Source: Gemmatimonadota bacterium
Lineage (GTDB): Bacteria; Gemmatimonadota; Gemmatimonadetes; Longimicrobiales; UBA6960
DNA length: 7,823 nt
Assembly (NCBI GenBank): GCA_022564535.1
Contig: JADFLD010000074.1
Coordinates: 1-7,823, forward strand
Direction of reading: 5' to 3'
Positions within the stretch are counted from its first letter, which is position 1; every line of letters begins with the position of its first letter. Under the pieces are notes generated by a model that was given only the letters and a program-made list of their open reading frames with translations, was not told the DNA's origin and searched no databases. The position numbers and the translations under genes were made by a program. Positions 1 through 6,495 of the stretch are shown here, piece by piece.

Positions 1-42
1 AGGCCGCGCCCCGCCCCTGCCGCCCTTCACCCTGTCTGACAT
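1..42 (-). CDS. Possible start of a further downstream gene, cut by the window edge
   Basis: An ATG at 42-40 on the minus strand opens 14 codons (MSDRVKGGRGGARP) that run off the window without a stop. It lies 29 bases beyond the stop of the phasin-like gene and has the same orientation, so it could be the next gene of that unit. No Shine-Dalgarno sequence is visible before it, and the peptide is too short and too rich in Gly and Arg to recognise. It may equally be non-coding. Confidence 0.22.
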   Translation of the reverse strand, partial: MSDRVKGGRGGARP

Positions 43-49
43 GAGCTTA

Positions 50-66
50 CGGGCCCGGGGGGCCCG
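50..66 (-). terminator. GC-only hairpin just after the phasin-like gene, possible terminator
   Basis: A perfect 7-bp inverted repeat, CGGGCCC (50-56) and GGGCCCG (60-66), surrounds a 3-base loop. It begins 5 bases past the stop of the phasin-like gene on the minus strand. The stem is all G-C and would be stable. No T-run follows on the minus strand (the next bases are TAAGCTC), so it is not a classical intrinsic terminator. It could instead protect an mRNA 3' end. Function is inferred only from shape and position. Confidence 0.35.
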
Positions 67-71
67 GTGGC

Positions 72-485
72 TCAGGAGTCCGAATCAGCTCCCGGCTCGG
101 AATCCTCCGGCGGAGCACTGTCCGTCGCTCGTCCCTTCGAGCCCCCGAAGACGCTCTCCTCCAGTGCTTTGACTCGAGCCCGTACCGAATCCACGGCCGA
201 GGTAAGGGTATCCACGTCGGCTTGATTCGCGAAGTCCAACCGTTCGCGAGCGCCTTCGGCGGCGGTCTGCGCGCGTTCGAGGGCCTCCTTCATGACCTCC
301 TTCGCCCTCTCGGTCGACAGGTCACCTCGTTCACGCGCCTCCTGAATCGTCTCCTCCAACGCGTCCTTGAACGCCGAAAGCAAGCCGATACCGTGCTTGA
401 ACCCGTCTTCCACCTTCTCCCGACGGGACTTCGATTCGTCCGTACTGTCGGTCTTGTCTCTCTTCTCTTCACTCATGTCACTCAT
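72..485 (-). CDS. Phasin-like coiled-coil protein (COG3937-type)
   Basis: This encodes a 137-residue soluble, highly charged protein with no signal peptide or membrane segment. The N-terminal ~28 residues are hydrophilic and probably disordered (rich in S, D, E, K, R). Residues 29-110 are predicted helical: GIGLLSAFKDALEE (32-45), then ERGDLSTERAKEV (52-64), then a second helix ending in VRARVKALEE (101-110). The tail is acidic and disordered (DSEPGADSDS). The order 'G-L-S-x-K, then EKGELSxExAKE, then a last helix reading RVKALEE' matches the short phasin-like family named polyhydroxyalkanoate granule-associated or synthesis-regulator proteins. No PHA synthase is visible here, so a role on PHA granules is not established. 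Many family members may simply be small coiled-coil scaffold or stress proteins. The ATG at 485 is chosen because a purine stretch (AGGGGACGGA) precedes it; an ATG three codons later is possible. It follows murA by 78 bases in the same direction and may be co-transcribed. Confidence 0.72.
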   Translation of the reverse strand: MSDMSEEKRDKTDSTDESKSRREKVEDGFKHGIGLLSAFKDALEETIQEARERGDLSTERAKEVMKEALERAQTAAEGARERLDFANQADVDTLTSAVDSVRARVKALEESVFGGSKGRATDSAPPEDSEPGADSDS

Positions 486-556
486 GCGATCATCCGTCCC
501 CTGAACGTCGTGGACTTCCTCCCGCCCTACGAACGACCGGGGCGGGGCGGTTCAAC

Positions 557-562
557 TTTATA
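557..562 (-). promoter_or_regulatory. Isolated TATAAA box upstream of the phasin-like gene
   Basis: The minus strand reads TATAAA directly at the end of murA, in the 78-base gap before the phasin-like gene, and stands out in GC-rich surroundings. A transcript from it would have a leader of about 65 bases. I find no recognisable -35 box 16-18 bases upstream (the sequence there is close to CCGAAT), so this is only a candidate internal promoter. Confidence 0.2.
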
Positions 563-563
563 C

Positions 564-1841
564 CTAGTCCTTTCGGGTGATTCGGGCACCGAGCGCGATC
601 AATCGCTCGTCGATGCGCTCGTAACCACGTTCTATTTGCCGAATGTTGTGGATTTCGCTCGTCCCCTCGGCCCCGAGCGCCGCAATGAGGAGGGCCATGC
701 CGGCCCGGATATCCGGGCTTTCGAGAACACCGCCCTGTAGGCGACGCGGCCCCACCACGACGGCACGATGCGGATCGCACAAAATGATCGAAGCTCCGAG
801 CCCTACGAGCTTGTCCGTGAAGAACATACGGGACTCGAACATCTTCTCGTGGATGAGTACCGTGCCGTGGCACTGCGTCGCCGCGACGAGCGCAATCGAG
901 GTGAGGTCCGCCGGAAACGCAGGCCAAGGTCCGTCGTCGACCTTCGGCACGGCCCCGAACGCATCCTGCTCGATGTAGTGGTCACCGGAGCCATGGACGA
1001 TGAGGTCAGCCCCGTCGAACTCGCACTCGATACCGAGGCGCCGAAAGCCCAAGAGGGTCGAATCCAGGTGCTCCAGGGGTGCCTGCTCGATGACGATTTC
1101 GCTTCCCGTCACCGCGGCCAAGCCGATGAACGATCCGGTCTCGATGTGATCGGCCCCGATGCGGAACCGTGCGCCATGGATCGTCTCCACACCCTCGATG
1201 ACCAACACGTGAGTTCCCATACCGCGGATACTCGCGCCCATCAAGTTGAGCAAGTGGCACAAGTCCTGTACGTGCGGTTCCGCCGCCGCGTTCCGGATCG
1301 TGGTGACGCCCTGGGCCCTGACGGCTGCCATGACGGCGTTTTCGGTACCGGTTACCGAAGGCTCGTCGAGGAAGATGTCTGCGCCGACGAGCCGATCCGC
1401 CTGAATCGTGAAGCCCCCGTTCAGAGAGATCGTCGCCCCGAGAGCCTTGAACGCCAAGAAGTGTGTGTCCATGCGCCGACGACCGATGACGTCTCCTCCC
1501 GGCGGCGGCAGCTCAACGTGTCCAAGGCGCGCGAGCATGGGTCCGGCAAGGAGCACCGAGGCACGAATCCTCTGCGCCAACTCACCATCGATTGCGCCGG
1601 TCCGAATGCCACTCCCGTCGACGGTGACTTCGTTCGGCCCGGACCACGCCACTTCGGCTCCGAGCGAGTCGAGGATCTCCAGGAAGGTCTCGACGTCCCG
1701 GATGCGTGGAATGTTTTCGAGGACGACGGGCTCGCTGGCGAGCACGGTCGCAGCGAGGCAAGGAAGGGCGGCGTTCTTGTTACCGGCAGGGCGTATCCGG
1801 CCATCCAGCCGGTGCCCACCCTCGACCAGGAAGGTCCCCAT
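564..1841 (-). CDS. murA: UDP-N-acetylglucosamine 1-carboxyvinyltransferase (MurA), Asp-type active site
   Basis: MurA transfers enolpyruvate from PEP to UDP-GlcNAc in the cytoplasm, the first committed step of peptidoglycan synthesis. The product is 425 residues, a normal length for the family, and consists of the two-lobed EPSP-synthase fold. Visible landmarks are the N-terminal GNKNAALP with Lys22-Asn23, the active-site loop [11 protein letters not shown] (residues 113-123), the general-base region AFPADLTS with Asp312, and IERGYERI with Arg405. The usual catalytic Cys (Cys115 in E. coli) is Asp117 here, as known for M. tuberculosis and Chlamydia MurA. This form does not react with fosfomycin. 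The loop and the C-terminal half ([30 protein letters not shown]) closely recall the Bacteroidota-type MurA. The ATG at 1841 is chosen because [12 protein letters not shown] is the family's normal N-terminus; the frame stays open 93 codons further upstream, but that stretch is compositionally unlike MurA. No strong Shine-Dalgarno sequence precedes the start. Confidence 0.96.
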   Translation of the reverse strand: MGTFLVEGGHRLDGRIRPAGNKNAALPCLAATVLASEPVVLENIPRIRDVETFLEILDSLGAEVAWSGPNEVTVDGSGIRTGAIDGELAQRIRASVLLAGPMLARLGHVELPPPGGDVIGRRRMDTHFLAFKALGATISLNGGFTIQADRLVGADIFLDEPSVTGTENAVMAAVRAQGVTTIRNAAAEPHVQDLCHLLNLMGASIRGMGTHVLVIEGVETIHGARFRIGADHIETGSFIGLAAVTGSEIVIEQAPLEHLDSTLLGFRRLGIECEFDGADLIVHGSGDHYIEQDAFGAVPKVDDGPWPAFPADLTSIALVAATQCHGTVLIHEKMFESRMFFTDKLVGLGASIILCDPHRAVVVGPRRLQGGVLESPDIRAGMALLIAALGAEGTSEIHNIRQIERGYERIDERLIALGARITRKD

Positions 1842-1852
1842 GGTGTCCGTGA
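1842..1852 (-). repeat. 11-bp inverted repeat, murA-proximal arm (TCACGGACACC)
   Basis: The minus strand reads TCACGGACACC immediately before the murA ATG. The identical 11-mer is on the plus strand at 2122-2132, in the leader of the divergent gene. The two arms are about 270 bp apart and sit in mirror positions relative to the two transcription units. This could be a shared regulator site or a chance match. Confidence 0.4.
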
Positions 1853-1919
1853 AACGGGGTGAGAAGGGGGCGGACCGGAGGCGGTGCGGGCGACCCATCG
1901 GCCCGGTCACAGGAGGTTG

Positions 1920-1948
1920 AACATACCCACCTGACTCGTGTGCCAGCA
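1920..1948 (-). promoter_or_regulatory. Candidate murA promoter (weak)
   Basis: On the minus strand, TTGCTG (1948-1943 region) is followed after 17-18 bases by TATGTT (1925-1920). These match the sigma70 consensus at about half and four of six positions. Transcription would start near 1912, giving a leader of about 70 bases before the murA ATG. It is the best leftward candidate I see in the region, but the -35 match is poor. Confidence 0.3.
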
Positions 1949-2051
1949 ACCGACCCATCCCCACCCCCGTTGTCCGCCAGAGTGAACTACACCGCACTGT
2001 GAGCCGTTGAGCTCGTTTCTGAACACGTGCATGATGTGTGCCGCACGCTTC

Positions 2052-2080
2052 TTGCAACGCCACGGGCGCCACTCTACAAT
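2052..2080 (+). promoter_or_regulatory. Sigma70-like promoter for the DUF948-like / phospholipase pair
   Basis: TTGCAA (2052-2057) and TACAAT (2075-2080) are separated by exactly 17 bases. The -10 box matches the consensus at five of six positions and the -35 at about four of six. A start near 2087 would give a leader of about 84 bases before the GTG at 2171. Its position argues against the upstream in-frame ATG at 2027, which would lie before the transcription start. Confidence 0.55.
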
Positions 2081-2121
2081 CGCTCCAGCCCGCTCGTCCC
2101 GATCCCACCCGACGTACCATG

Positions 2122-2132
2122 TCACGGACACC
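2122..2132 (+). repeat. 11-bp inverted repeat, rightward-gene arm (TCACGGACACC)
   Basis: This is the plus-strand copy of the 11-mer found on the minus strand at 1842-1852. It lies 38 bases before the GTG start of the DUF948-like gene, inside the leader predicted from the promoter at 2052-2080. Confidence 0.4.
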
Positions 2133-2170
2133 GAGACGTAGGCCGACTCGATCACTACAATCCCCCTATC

Positions 2171-2734
2171 GTGACCGCTGCCCTCTACGCCTTGCTTCAG
2201 GTCCAACCCGCTCGGGACACTTTGGCCGTCGTGTCGGAGGTGGCGGGCATCGTAATCGCGGCGGCGATGCTCATACTGGTGTTTCTCGCCGGGCTGCTCT
2301 TCGTTCGCATCAACCGTCTCCTCGGCGAGATCCGGCTTGGGGTGCGCCAGAATCTGGGCCCGGTGTCCGATCGGGCGCGCTCCATTTCCGACAACGTCGA
2401 GTTCATTACACAAGCGCTCCGGAGTGACGTCGAGCAACTCAGCGGTTCGGTGAAGGCACTCACGGGGCGTCTCCATTTGGCGTCCGAACGGATGGAAGAG
2501 CGGATCGAGGACTTCAACGCGCTCATGGAAGTCGTGCAGGGAGAGGCCGAGGACGTCTTTCTCGACACAGCGTCGGCGGTTCGGGGCGTGCGCGCGGGCG
2601 CGCGCACACTGTCGGAAGGGCTGCGTGCAAGCGACCCGGAGAACCGCGCGGACGATGACCAAGGGCCGGAACCGGACAAGAACGCCTTGCGGGACGCCCC
2701 GGAAGCCAATGCCTTTGCTAGCGAAGAGGGCTGA
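2171..2734 (+). CDS. Single-pass membrane protein with cytoplasmic coiled coil (DUF948-like)
   Basis: The product has 187 residues when read from the GTG at 2171. A hydrophobic segment at about residues 24-45 (VAGIVIAAAMLILVFLAGLL) forms one membrane helix and is followed by a basic turn (RINRLLGEIR). A long helical stretch (about 50-153) shows regular hydrophobic spacing (DNVEFITQALRSDVEQL, RLHLASERMEERIEDF). The C-terminus is polar and probably disordered. An N-terminal anchor plus a chemoreceptor-like coiled coil is the layout of DUF948 / YtxG-type proteins, whose function is poorly defined. No catalytic motif is visible. The GTG is preferred because it sits just before the membrane segment and downstream of a good promoter. 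The frame is open back to 2027, but that stretch (rich in P, R, H) does not look like protein. No Shine-Dalgarno sequence precedes the GTG; a TTG a few codons on is another option. The downstream phospholipase gene overlaps its end by 26 bases, suggesting one transcript. Confidence 0.7.
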   Translation: MTAALYALLQVQPARDTLAVVSEVAGIVIAAAMLILVFLAGLLFVRINRLLGEIRLGVRQNLGPVSDRARSISDNVEFITQALRSDVEQLSGSVKALTGRLHLASERMEERIEDFNALMEVVQGEAEDVFLDTASAVRGVRAGARTLSEGLRASDPENRADDDQGPEPDKNALRDAPEANAFASEEG

Positions 2735-3722
2735 CCTGCGACACGATCGGAGCTACCTCCTCGTAGCCTCCTTCCTCATGGCCGTAGGCTGGCTTCTCCT
2801 GGGACCGGAGCCGGTAGCCGCGTGGGGCCCCGCAACGCATGTGGCCCTCGGAGAAGCCCTTCTGGGCTCGCTCTACCTCGTCCCTCCTGCGGTTCGGGCA
2901 ATACTGGAGAGGTTCCCTCTTCACTTCCTCTACGGATCGGTCGCCGCAGACATATCCTTCGCCAAAAAGTATGTGCCAGACGGGCGGCATTGCCACAACT
3001 GGGAGATCGGCGAGGAGATCCTCGCCTCCGCCGAGTCTGACCGACTCACCGCAGTCGGGCTCGGCTACCTGTCGCACCTCGCTTCAGATACGATCGCCCA
3101 CAACGTATTCGTGCCACGCCAGCTTCTCCTGACCAGTACTACCCAGGCGCTCGGACACACCTATTGGGAACACCGGATGGACATGCACGTCGGAGAGGAG
3201 TTCCTGTCTCTGGCGCGCCACGTGGTGATGGACCACGACCACGGCGAGGCGGACGAGCTCTTCGACGAAGTCTTGAGCCGCACTGTGTTCAGCTTCAGGA
3301 CGAACCGCCAGATCTTCCGTGGAATGATCCGATTCCAGGGCCATGAACGCTGGCAGCGGGTGTTCAGCCAAGTCCTCGCAAACTCCCGATTCGACTTGCC
3401 GAACACACTCGTCGATCGGTATTTCTCTCTCACGTTCGAGCAAATGGTGGGGTTTTTGCGGGACCGGGCAGACTCACCAGCGGCCGCGCTCGACCCGATC
3501 GGGGAGGTGAACCTCGGGCTTGCCAAGAAGGTCCGGCGGCTCGCGATGTCCGACCAAGCGGCCGACCATCCAGAGGTGCTGGAAGAGATGGCGGACGCGT
3601 TCTTCCCGATTCCGTCCGACCCTCTGATCTACTGGCCACAACTGACGGACCCCCAGTTCACAGGGGGTGTCACGTCCGGCATCCCTGCCCGTAAAACCGT
3701 CCCAGCCCCCACCATCAGCTGA
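2709..3722 (+). CDS. Secreted zinc-dependent phospholipase C-like protein
   Basis: The 337-residue product starts with a signal peptide: basic n-region (MPLLAKRADLRHDRS), hydrophobic core at about 16-32, and PVAA before a predicted cleavage at 38/39. The mature chain would begin with Trp39. In Bacillus cereus PLC the mature N-terminal Trp1 itself ligates zinc, so this placement is strong support. Other likely ligands follow in family order: His44, Asp81 (AADISF), His94 or His96, His123-x3-Asp127-x3-His131 (SHLASDTIAH), and His150-x3-Glu154 (HTYWEH). The expected activity is hydrolysis of phospholipid headgroups outside the cytoplasmic membrane; the actual substrate is unknown. The C-terminal ~170 residues (ligand set ends near 160) are helical and unrecognised. 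The ATG at 2709 has GGAA six bases upstream and gives a complete signal peptide; an ATG at 2778 would cut into the signal core. Its 3' end overlaps gatB, read from the other strand, by 8 bp. Confidence 0.83.
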   Translation: MPLLAKRADLRHDRSYLLVASFLMAVGWLLLGPEPVAAWGPATHVALGEALLGSLYLVPPAVRAILERFPLHFLYGSVAADISFAKKYVPDGRHCHNWEIGEEILASAESDRLTAVGLGYLSHLASDTIAHNVFVPRQLLLTSTTQALGHTYWEHRMDMHVGEEFLSLARHVVMDHDHGEADELFDEVLSRTVFSFRTNRQIFRGMIRFQGHERWQRVFSQVLANSRFDLPNTLVDRYFSLTFEQMVGFLRDRADSPAAALDPIGEVNLGLAKKVRRLAMSDQAADHPEVLEEMADAFFPIPSDPLIYWPQLTDPQFTGGVTSGIPARKTVPAPTIS

Positions 3723-5142
3723 GCCTGTCGAGCAACCGCTCCTTGGCCTGGCGGGGGTCTGCCTTGCCACCGGAACGGCGCATCACCTGACCGACGAGGA
3801 AGCCGAGCAGCCGGGCCTCCCCCCTCCGATATCGTTCCGCCTCGTCGGCAGAGCCCTCAATCACCGCATCCACCCAGGCATCCAAGAGCTCGGCATCTCG
3901 GACCTGCTCCAGTCCACCCTCTGCCACGATCTCGCGGGGTGAGCCCCCTTCCTCGGCCATCGTTCTCAACACGCGCTTCGCCACTCCGTCGGAGATCGTG
4001 CCGTCTCGAACGAGCCCGATGAGCTCGCCGAGGGCGCTCGGCCGCACCGGGAACTCCGCGATCGTCTCGCCCCTGGAATTCATGAGAGCTTGGGCAGGCC
4101 CCATGACCCAGTTGGCTGCGACCTTGAAATCATCCACCCGTCGCGCCACGGACTCGAAGTATTCAGCGCCCGAGATACCCTGCGTGAGCACGCTGGCATC
4201 GTAGAGCGACAGCCCGTACCGCGTCACGAACCGAGCCCTTCTCGCGCGCGGCAACTCCGGCAGCGCCGAGCGGGCCGCCTCTATGTCTTCCACCGAAATG
4301 AGAAGAGGCGGCAGATCCGGATCCGGGAAGTAGCGGTAGTCGTGACTCTCTTCCTTCGAGCGCATCGGCCGCACCGTGCCTCGATGGTCGTCCCACAATA
4401 GAGTTTCCTGATGCACCACACCTCCCGATTCGAGAACCGCGACCTGACGTTCGATCTCGAGTCGGAGCGCCTTTTCGATTCCGGAGAAGGAATTGACGTT
4501 CTTGATCTCGGTCTTGGTGCCGAGCCCGGCATCGCCCACATGCCGAACAGAGACGTTGGCATCGGCGCGAAGGCTGCCCTCCTCCATGTTGCAATCGCTC
4601 ACGTCGGCATACTCCAGCACCTGCTTGAGCGCCGTGAGGAAGGAGCGGACGTCGGCGGGATCGTGCAGGTCGGGCTCGGTCACGATCTCAACGAGCGGCG
4701 TGCCGGCCCGGTTCAGGTCGACGGCGGTAGCGCCGGGGAGGCGATCGTGTATGGACTTGCCCGCATCCTCCTCCATGTGGACGCGCCGGATTCGAACGAC
4801 CGACTCGCCCTCGGTCCCGTCGTAGGCGAAGCGCCCACCCGTCGCGAGCGGCTGCTCGAACTGCGTGATTTGATATCCCTTGGGGAGGTCGGGATAGAAG
4901 TAGTGTTTGCGAGCCCATATGCTCCTAGGGTGCACGGTGCAGTCGAGCGCCAGCGCGGTGCGTACCGCAAGGCGCACGGCATCGGGATTCGCGGTCGGCA
5001 GCGCACCCGGTAGCCCCAGGCACACAGGGCACACGTTGGTGTTCGGGGCATCACCGAACGCAGCCCTGTCTCCACAAAACAGCTTCCGTGAAGTGCGAAG
5101 CTGAACGTGGATTTCGATTCCGATGACGGCCTCCCACCTCAC
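3715..5142 (-). CDS. gatB: Aspartyl/glutamyl-tRNA amidotransferase subunit B (GatB)
   Basis: GatB is the tRNA-binding and ATP-using kinase subunit of the GatCAB amidotransferase. It activates the side chain of Glu on tRNA(Gln) (and Asp on tRNA(Asn)) before ammonia from GatA is added. The product is 475 residues, a normal length. Visible features are GIEIHVQL with Glu10 and His12, cysteines at 23, 38 and 41 (CPVCLGLPG), YFYPDLPKGYQITQ (81-94), HMEEDAGK with Glu124-Glu125, and the family signature VDLNRAGTPLVEIVTEPD (141-158). The tail from about residue 330 is the helical YqeY-like domain that contacts tRNA and ends in the usual basic helix (DPRQAKERLLDRL). The start is a GTG that overlaps the gatA stop as GTGA. 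AGGAG lies 8 bases upstream, inside the end of gatA, so translational coupling is likely. It is the last gene of the operon seen here. Confidence 0.97.
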   Translation of the reverse strand: MRWEAVIGIEIHVQLRTSRKLFCGDRAAFGDAPNTNVCPVCLGLPGALPTANPDAVRLAVRTALALDCTVHPRSIWARKHYFYPDLPKGYQITQFEQPLATGGRFAYDGTEGESVVRIRRVHMEEDAGKSIHDRLPGATAVDLNRAGTPLVEIVTEPDLHDPADVRSFLTALKQVLEYADVSDCNMEEGSLRADANVSVRHVGDAGLGTKTEIKNVNSFSGIEKALRLEIERQVAVLESGGVVHQETLLWDDHRGTVRPMRSKEESHDYRYFPDPDLPPLLISVEDIEAARSALPELPRARRARFVTRYGLSLYDASVLTQGISGAEYFESVARRVDDFKVAANWVMGPAQALMNSRGETIAEFPVRPSALGELIGLVRDGTISDGVAKRVLRTMAEEGGSPREIVAEGGLEQVRDAELLDAWVDAVIEGSADEAERYRRGEARLLGFLVGQVMRRSGGKADPRQAKERLLDRLS

Positions 5143-6494
5143 GACTCGGACTCCTGCATTTGTCGTTCGATCGTCCCGGCCACGGCAATCATGAGCGTCT
5201 CACGCCACCACGGAGCGAGAATCTGACCCCCGACCGGGAGGCCGTCGACGACGCCGATGGGTACCGATATCGCCGGAATGCCCGCGAGATTCGCGGTGAC
5301 GGTGTAGACGTCCGAGAGGTACATGCTGACTGGGTCGGCGGTGCGCTCTCCGAGCGGAAACGCGGGGCCAGGCGTCGTCGGTGTGAAGAGGACATCGACC
5401 CCTTCCTGGAATACTCTTCGGAAGTCGTTCTCGATACGCACCCGAGCCTTCTGGGCCGCCCCGTAGTACTGGTCGTAGTAACCAGCGGAGAGTGCGTAGG
5501 TCCCGAGCATGATGCGTCGTTTCACCTCGGCGCCCAGCCCTTCGGATCGCGTGCGCTCGTACATGCCTTGGATGTCATCGCCGGAGTGACGCACTCCGTA
5601 GCGCATGCCGTCGTAACGGGACAGGTTGCTGGAGGCCTCGGCGGGTGCGAGAACGTAGTAACACGGGATCGCGAGCTCCGTGTTCGGCAGCGACACCGGG
5701 CGAAGCTCCGCGCCCAGCTCCTCCAGTCCGCCGAGCACACGGTTCGTTCGCTCGAGCAGTTCAGAATCGAGAGAGTCCGGGAAGTACTCCTGTGGCACCC
5801 CGATCACGAGCCCCTCCACACCCTCCGCGGCGGCTTCGGCGAGCGCCGGCACGGGCCGGTCGACCGACGTCGCGTCCCTGGGGTCATGGCCCGCCACCAC
5901 CTCGAGCAAGCGAGCCGCGTCTTCAACCGTCCGGCCAAGGGTGCCCACCTGGTCAAGCGACGACGCGAACGCGACGAGGCCGTACCGGCTCACCCTACCG
6001 TACGTGGGCTTGATTCCGACGACGCCGCAGAAAGCCGCCGGTTGCCGCACCGACCCACCGGTGTCGGAGCCCAACGCCATCGTGACGTACCCGGCCGCGA
6101 CTGCGGCAGCCGACCCCCCCGAGCTCCCACCCGGAACCCGACCCGGGTCGTGCGGGTTCAGCGTCGGTCCGAACGCAGAGTTCTCGGTAGAAGAGCCCAT
6201 GCCGAATTCGTCGAGATTCGTCTTGCCGACGATCCAGGCCCCCTCCTCCCGCAAGCGGCGAACGACCGTCGCCTCGAACGGTGAACGATAGCCCTCCAAC
6301 ACCTTCGACCCGCAGGTCGTCGGCATGTCGAGCGTGGCCATGTTGTCCTTTACGGCGATCGGCACCCGGGCCAGCGCACCTTCCGCCGACACGTCGGTGT
6401 CGCTCTTGTCGGAAAGACGCAGGAAGGCGTTCAGTCCTCGGGGGCCGCACTCCGCCTCGCGGATACGGTCGACCGCGCCCCGAAACGCCTGCAC
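5139..6494 (-). CDS. gatA: Aspartyl/glutamyl-tRNA amidotransferase subunit A (GatA)
   Basis: GatA is the glutaminase subunit: it hydrolyses glutamine and channels ammonia to GatB. The product is an amidase-signature enzyme with the complete Ser-cisSer-Lys triad: Lys49 in IAVKDN, Ser124 in VPGGSSGGSAA, and Ser148 in LGSDTGGSVRQPAAFCG. These align with Lys79, Ser154 and Ser178 of the S. aureus enzyme at a constant offset of 30. At 451 residues it is about 30 shorter than usual, and the missing part is the first N-terminal helix. The frame is closed by a TGA at 6537-6539 and holds no ATG, GTG or TTG between it and the GTG at 6494, so the short N-terminus is real in this sequence. The GTG lies one base after the gatC stop and has GAGGTG ten bases upstream. 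Its stop overlaps the gatB start (GTGA). Confidence 0.96.
   Translation of the reverse strand: MQAFRGAVDRIREAECGPRGLNAFLRLSDKSDTDVSAEGALARVPIAVKDNMATLDMPTTCGSKVLEGYRSPFEATVVRRLREEGAWIVGKTNLDEFGMGSSTENSAFGPTLNPHDPGRVPGGSSGGSAAAVAAGYVTMALGSDTGGSVRQPAAFCGVVGIKPTYGRVSRYGLVAFASSLDQVGTLGRTVEDAARLLEVVAGHDPRDATSVDRPVPALAEAAAEGVEGLVIGVPQEYFPDSLDSELLERTNRVLGGLEELGAELRPVSLPNTELAIPCYYVLAPAEASSNLSRYDGMRYGVRHSGDDIQGMYERTRSEGLGAEVKRRIMLGTYALSAGYYDQYYGAAQKARVRIENDFRRVFQEGVDVLFTPTTPGPAFPLGERTADPVSMYLSDVYTVTANLAGIPAISVPIGVVDGLPVGGQILAPWWRETLMIAVAGTIERQMQESES
5151..5155 (-). promoter_or_regulatory. Ribosome binding site for gatB inside gatA
   Basis: AGGAG on the minus strand lies 8 bases before the GTG of gatB and within the last codons of gatA. 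It fixes the GTG at 5142 as the start. Confidence 0.75.
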
Positions 6495-6495
6495 G

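Larger units (their letters stand above)
1842..2170. other. Divergent intergenic region between murA and the DUF948-like gene
   Basis: This is a 329-base stretch with no convincing gene. It must carry promoters for both flanking genes. Contents I can support: a sigma70-like promoter facing right (2052-2080), a second TACAAT box (2156-2161) just before the rightward start codon, a weak leftward candidate for murA (1920-1948), and the 11-bp sequence TCACGGACACC present once on each strand (1842-1852 and 2122-2132). A 9-base direct repeat, CGACCCATC, occurs at 1891 and 1951. I see no tRNA-like cloverleaf and no riboswitch I recognise. Confidence 0.7.

Noticed and set aside
768..1862. A 364-codon plus-strand open frame opposite murA
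   Set aside because: It is a shadow of murA on the complementary strand. It is rich in R, D, E, V and H, as antisense frames of GC-rich genes are, and has no recognisable domain.
1911..1919. A strong Shine-Dalgarno-like AGGAGGTT on the plus strand
   Set aside because: The only start codon near it (TTG at 1917) is followed by a stop after a few codons, so no gene uses it. It is probably a chance occurrence in the murA leader.
1891..1960. The 9-base direct repeat CGACCCATC
   Set aside because: It is short, and the 60-base spacing does not fit helical phasing of an operator or any repeat-array pattern. It is likely chance in GC-rich DNA.
1899..2120. An N-terminal extension of murA up to 93 codons
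   Set aside because: The frame is open, but the residues do not resemble Mur[13 protein letters not shown] at 1841 fits the family N-terminus exactly.
2027..2170. The upstream ATG at 2027 as start of the DUF948-like protein
   Set aside because: It lies before the best promoter's transcription start, and the 48 extra residues are low-hydrophobicity and P/R/H-rich, unlike a real N-terminus for a membrane-anchored protein.
1907..2662. A 251-codon minus-strand open frame over the divergent region and the DUF948-like gene
   Set aside because: It would cover both promoters and run antisense to a gene with a clear membrane segment. Its peptide shows no domain.
5160..6284. A 374-codon plus-strand open frame opposite gatA
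   Set aside because: It is entirely antisense to a clearly functional gatA, has Arg-rich shadow composition, and shows no family motif.
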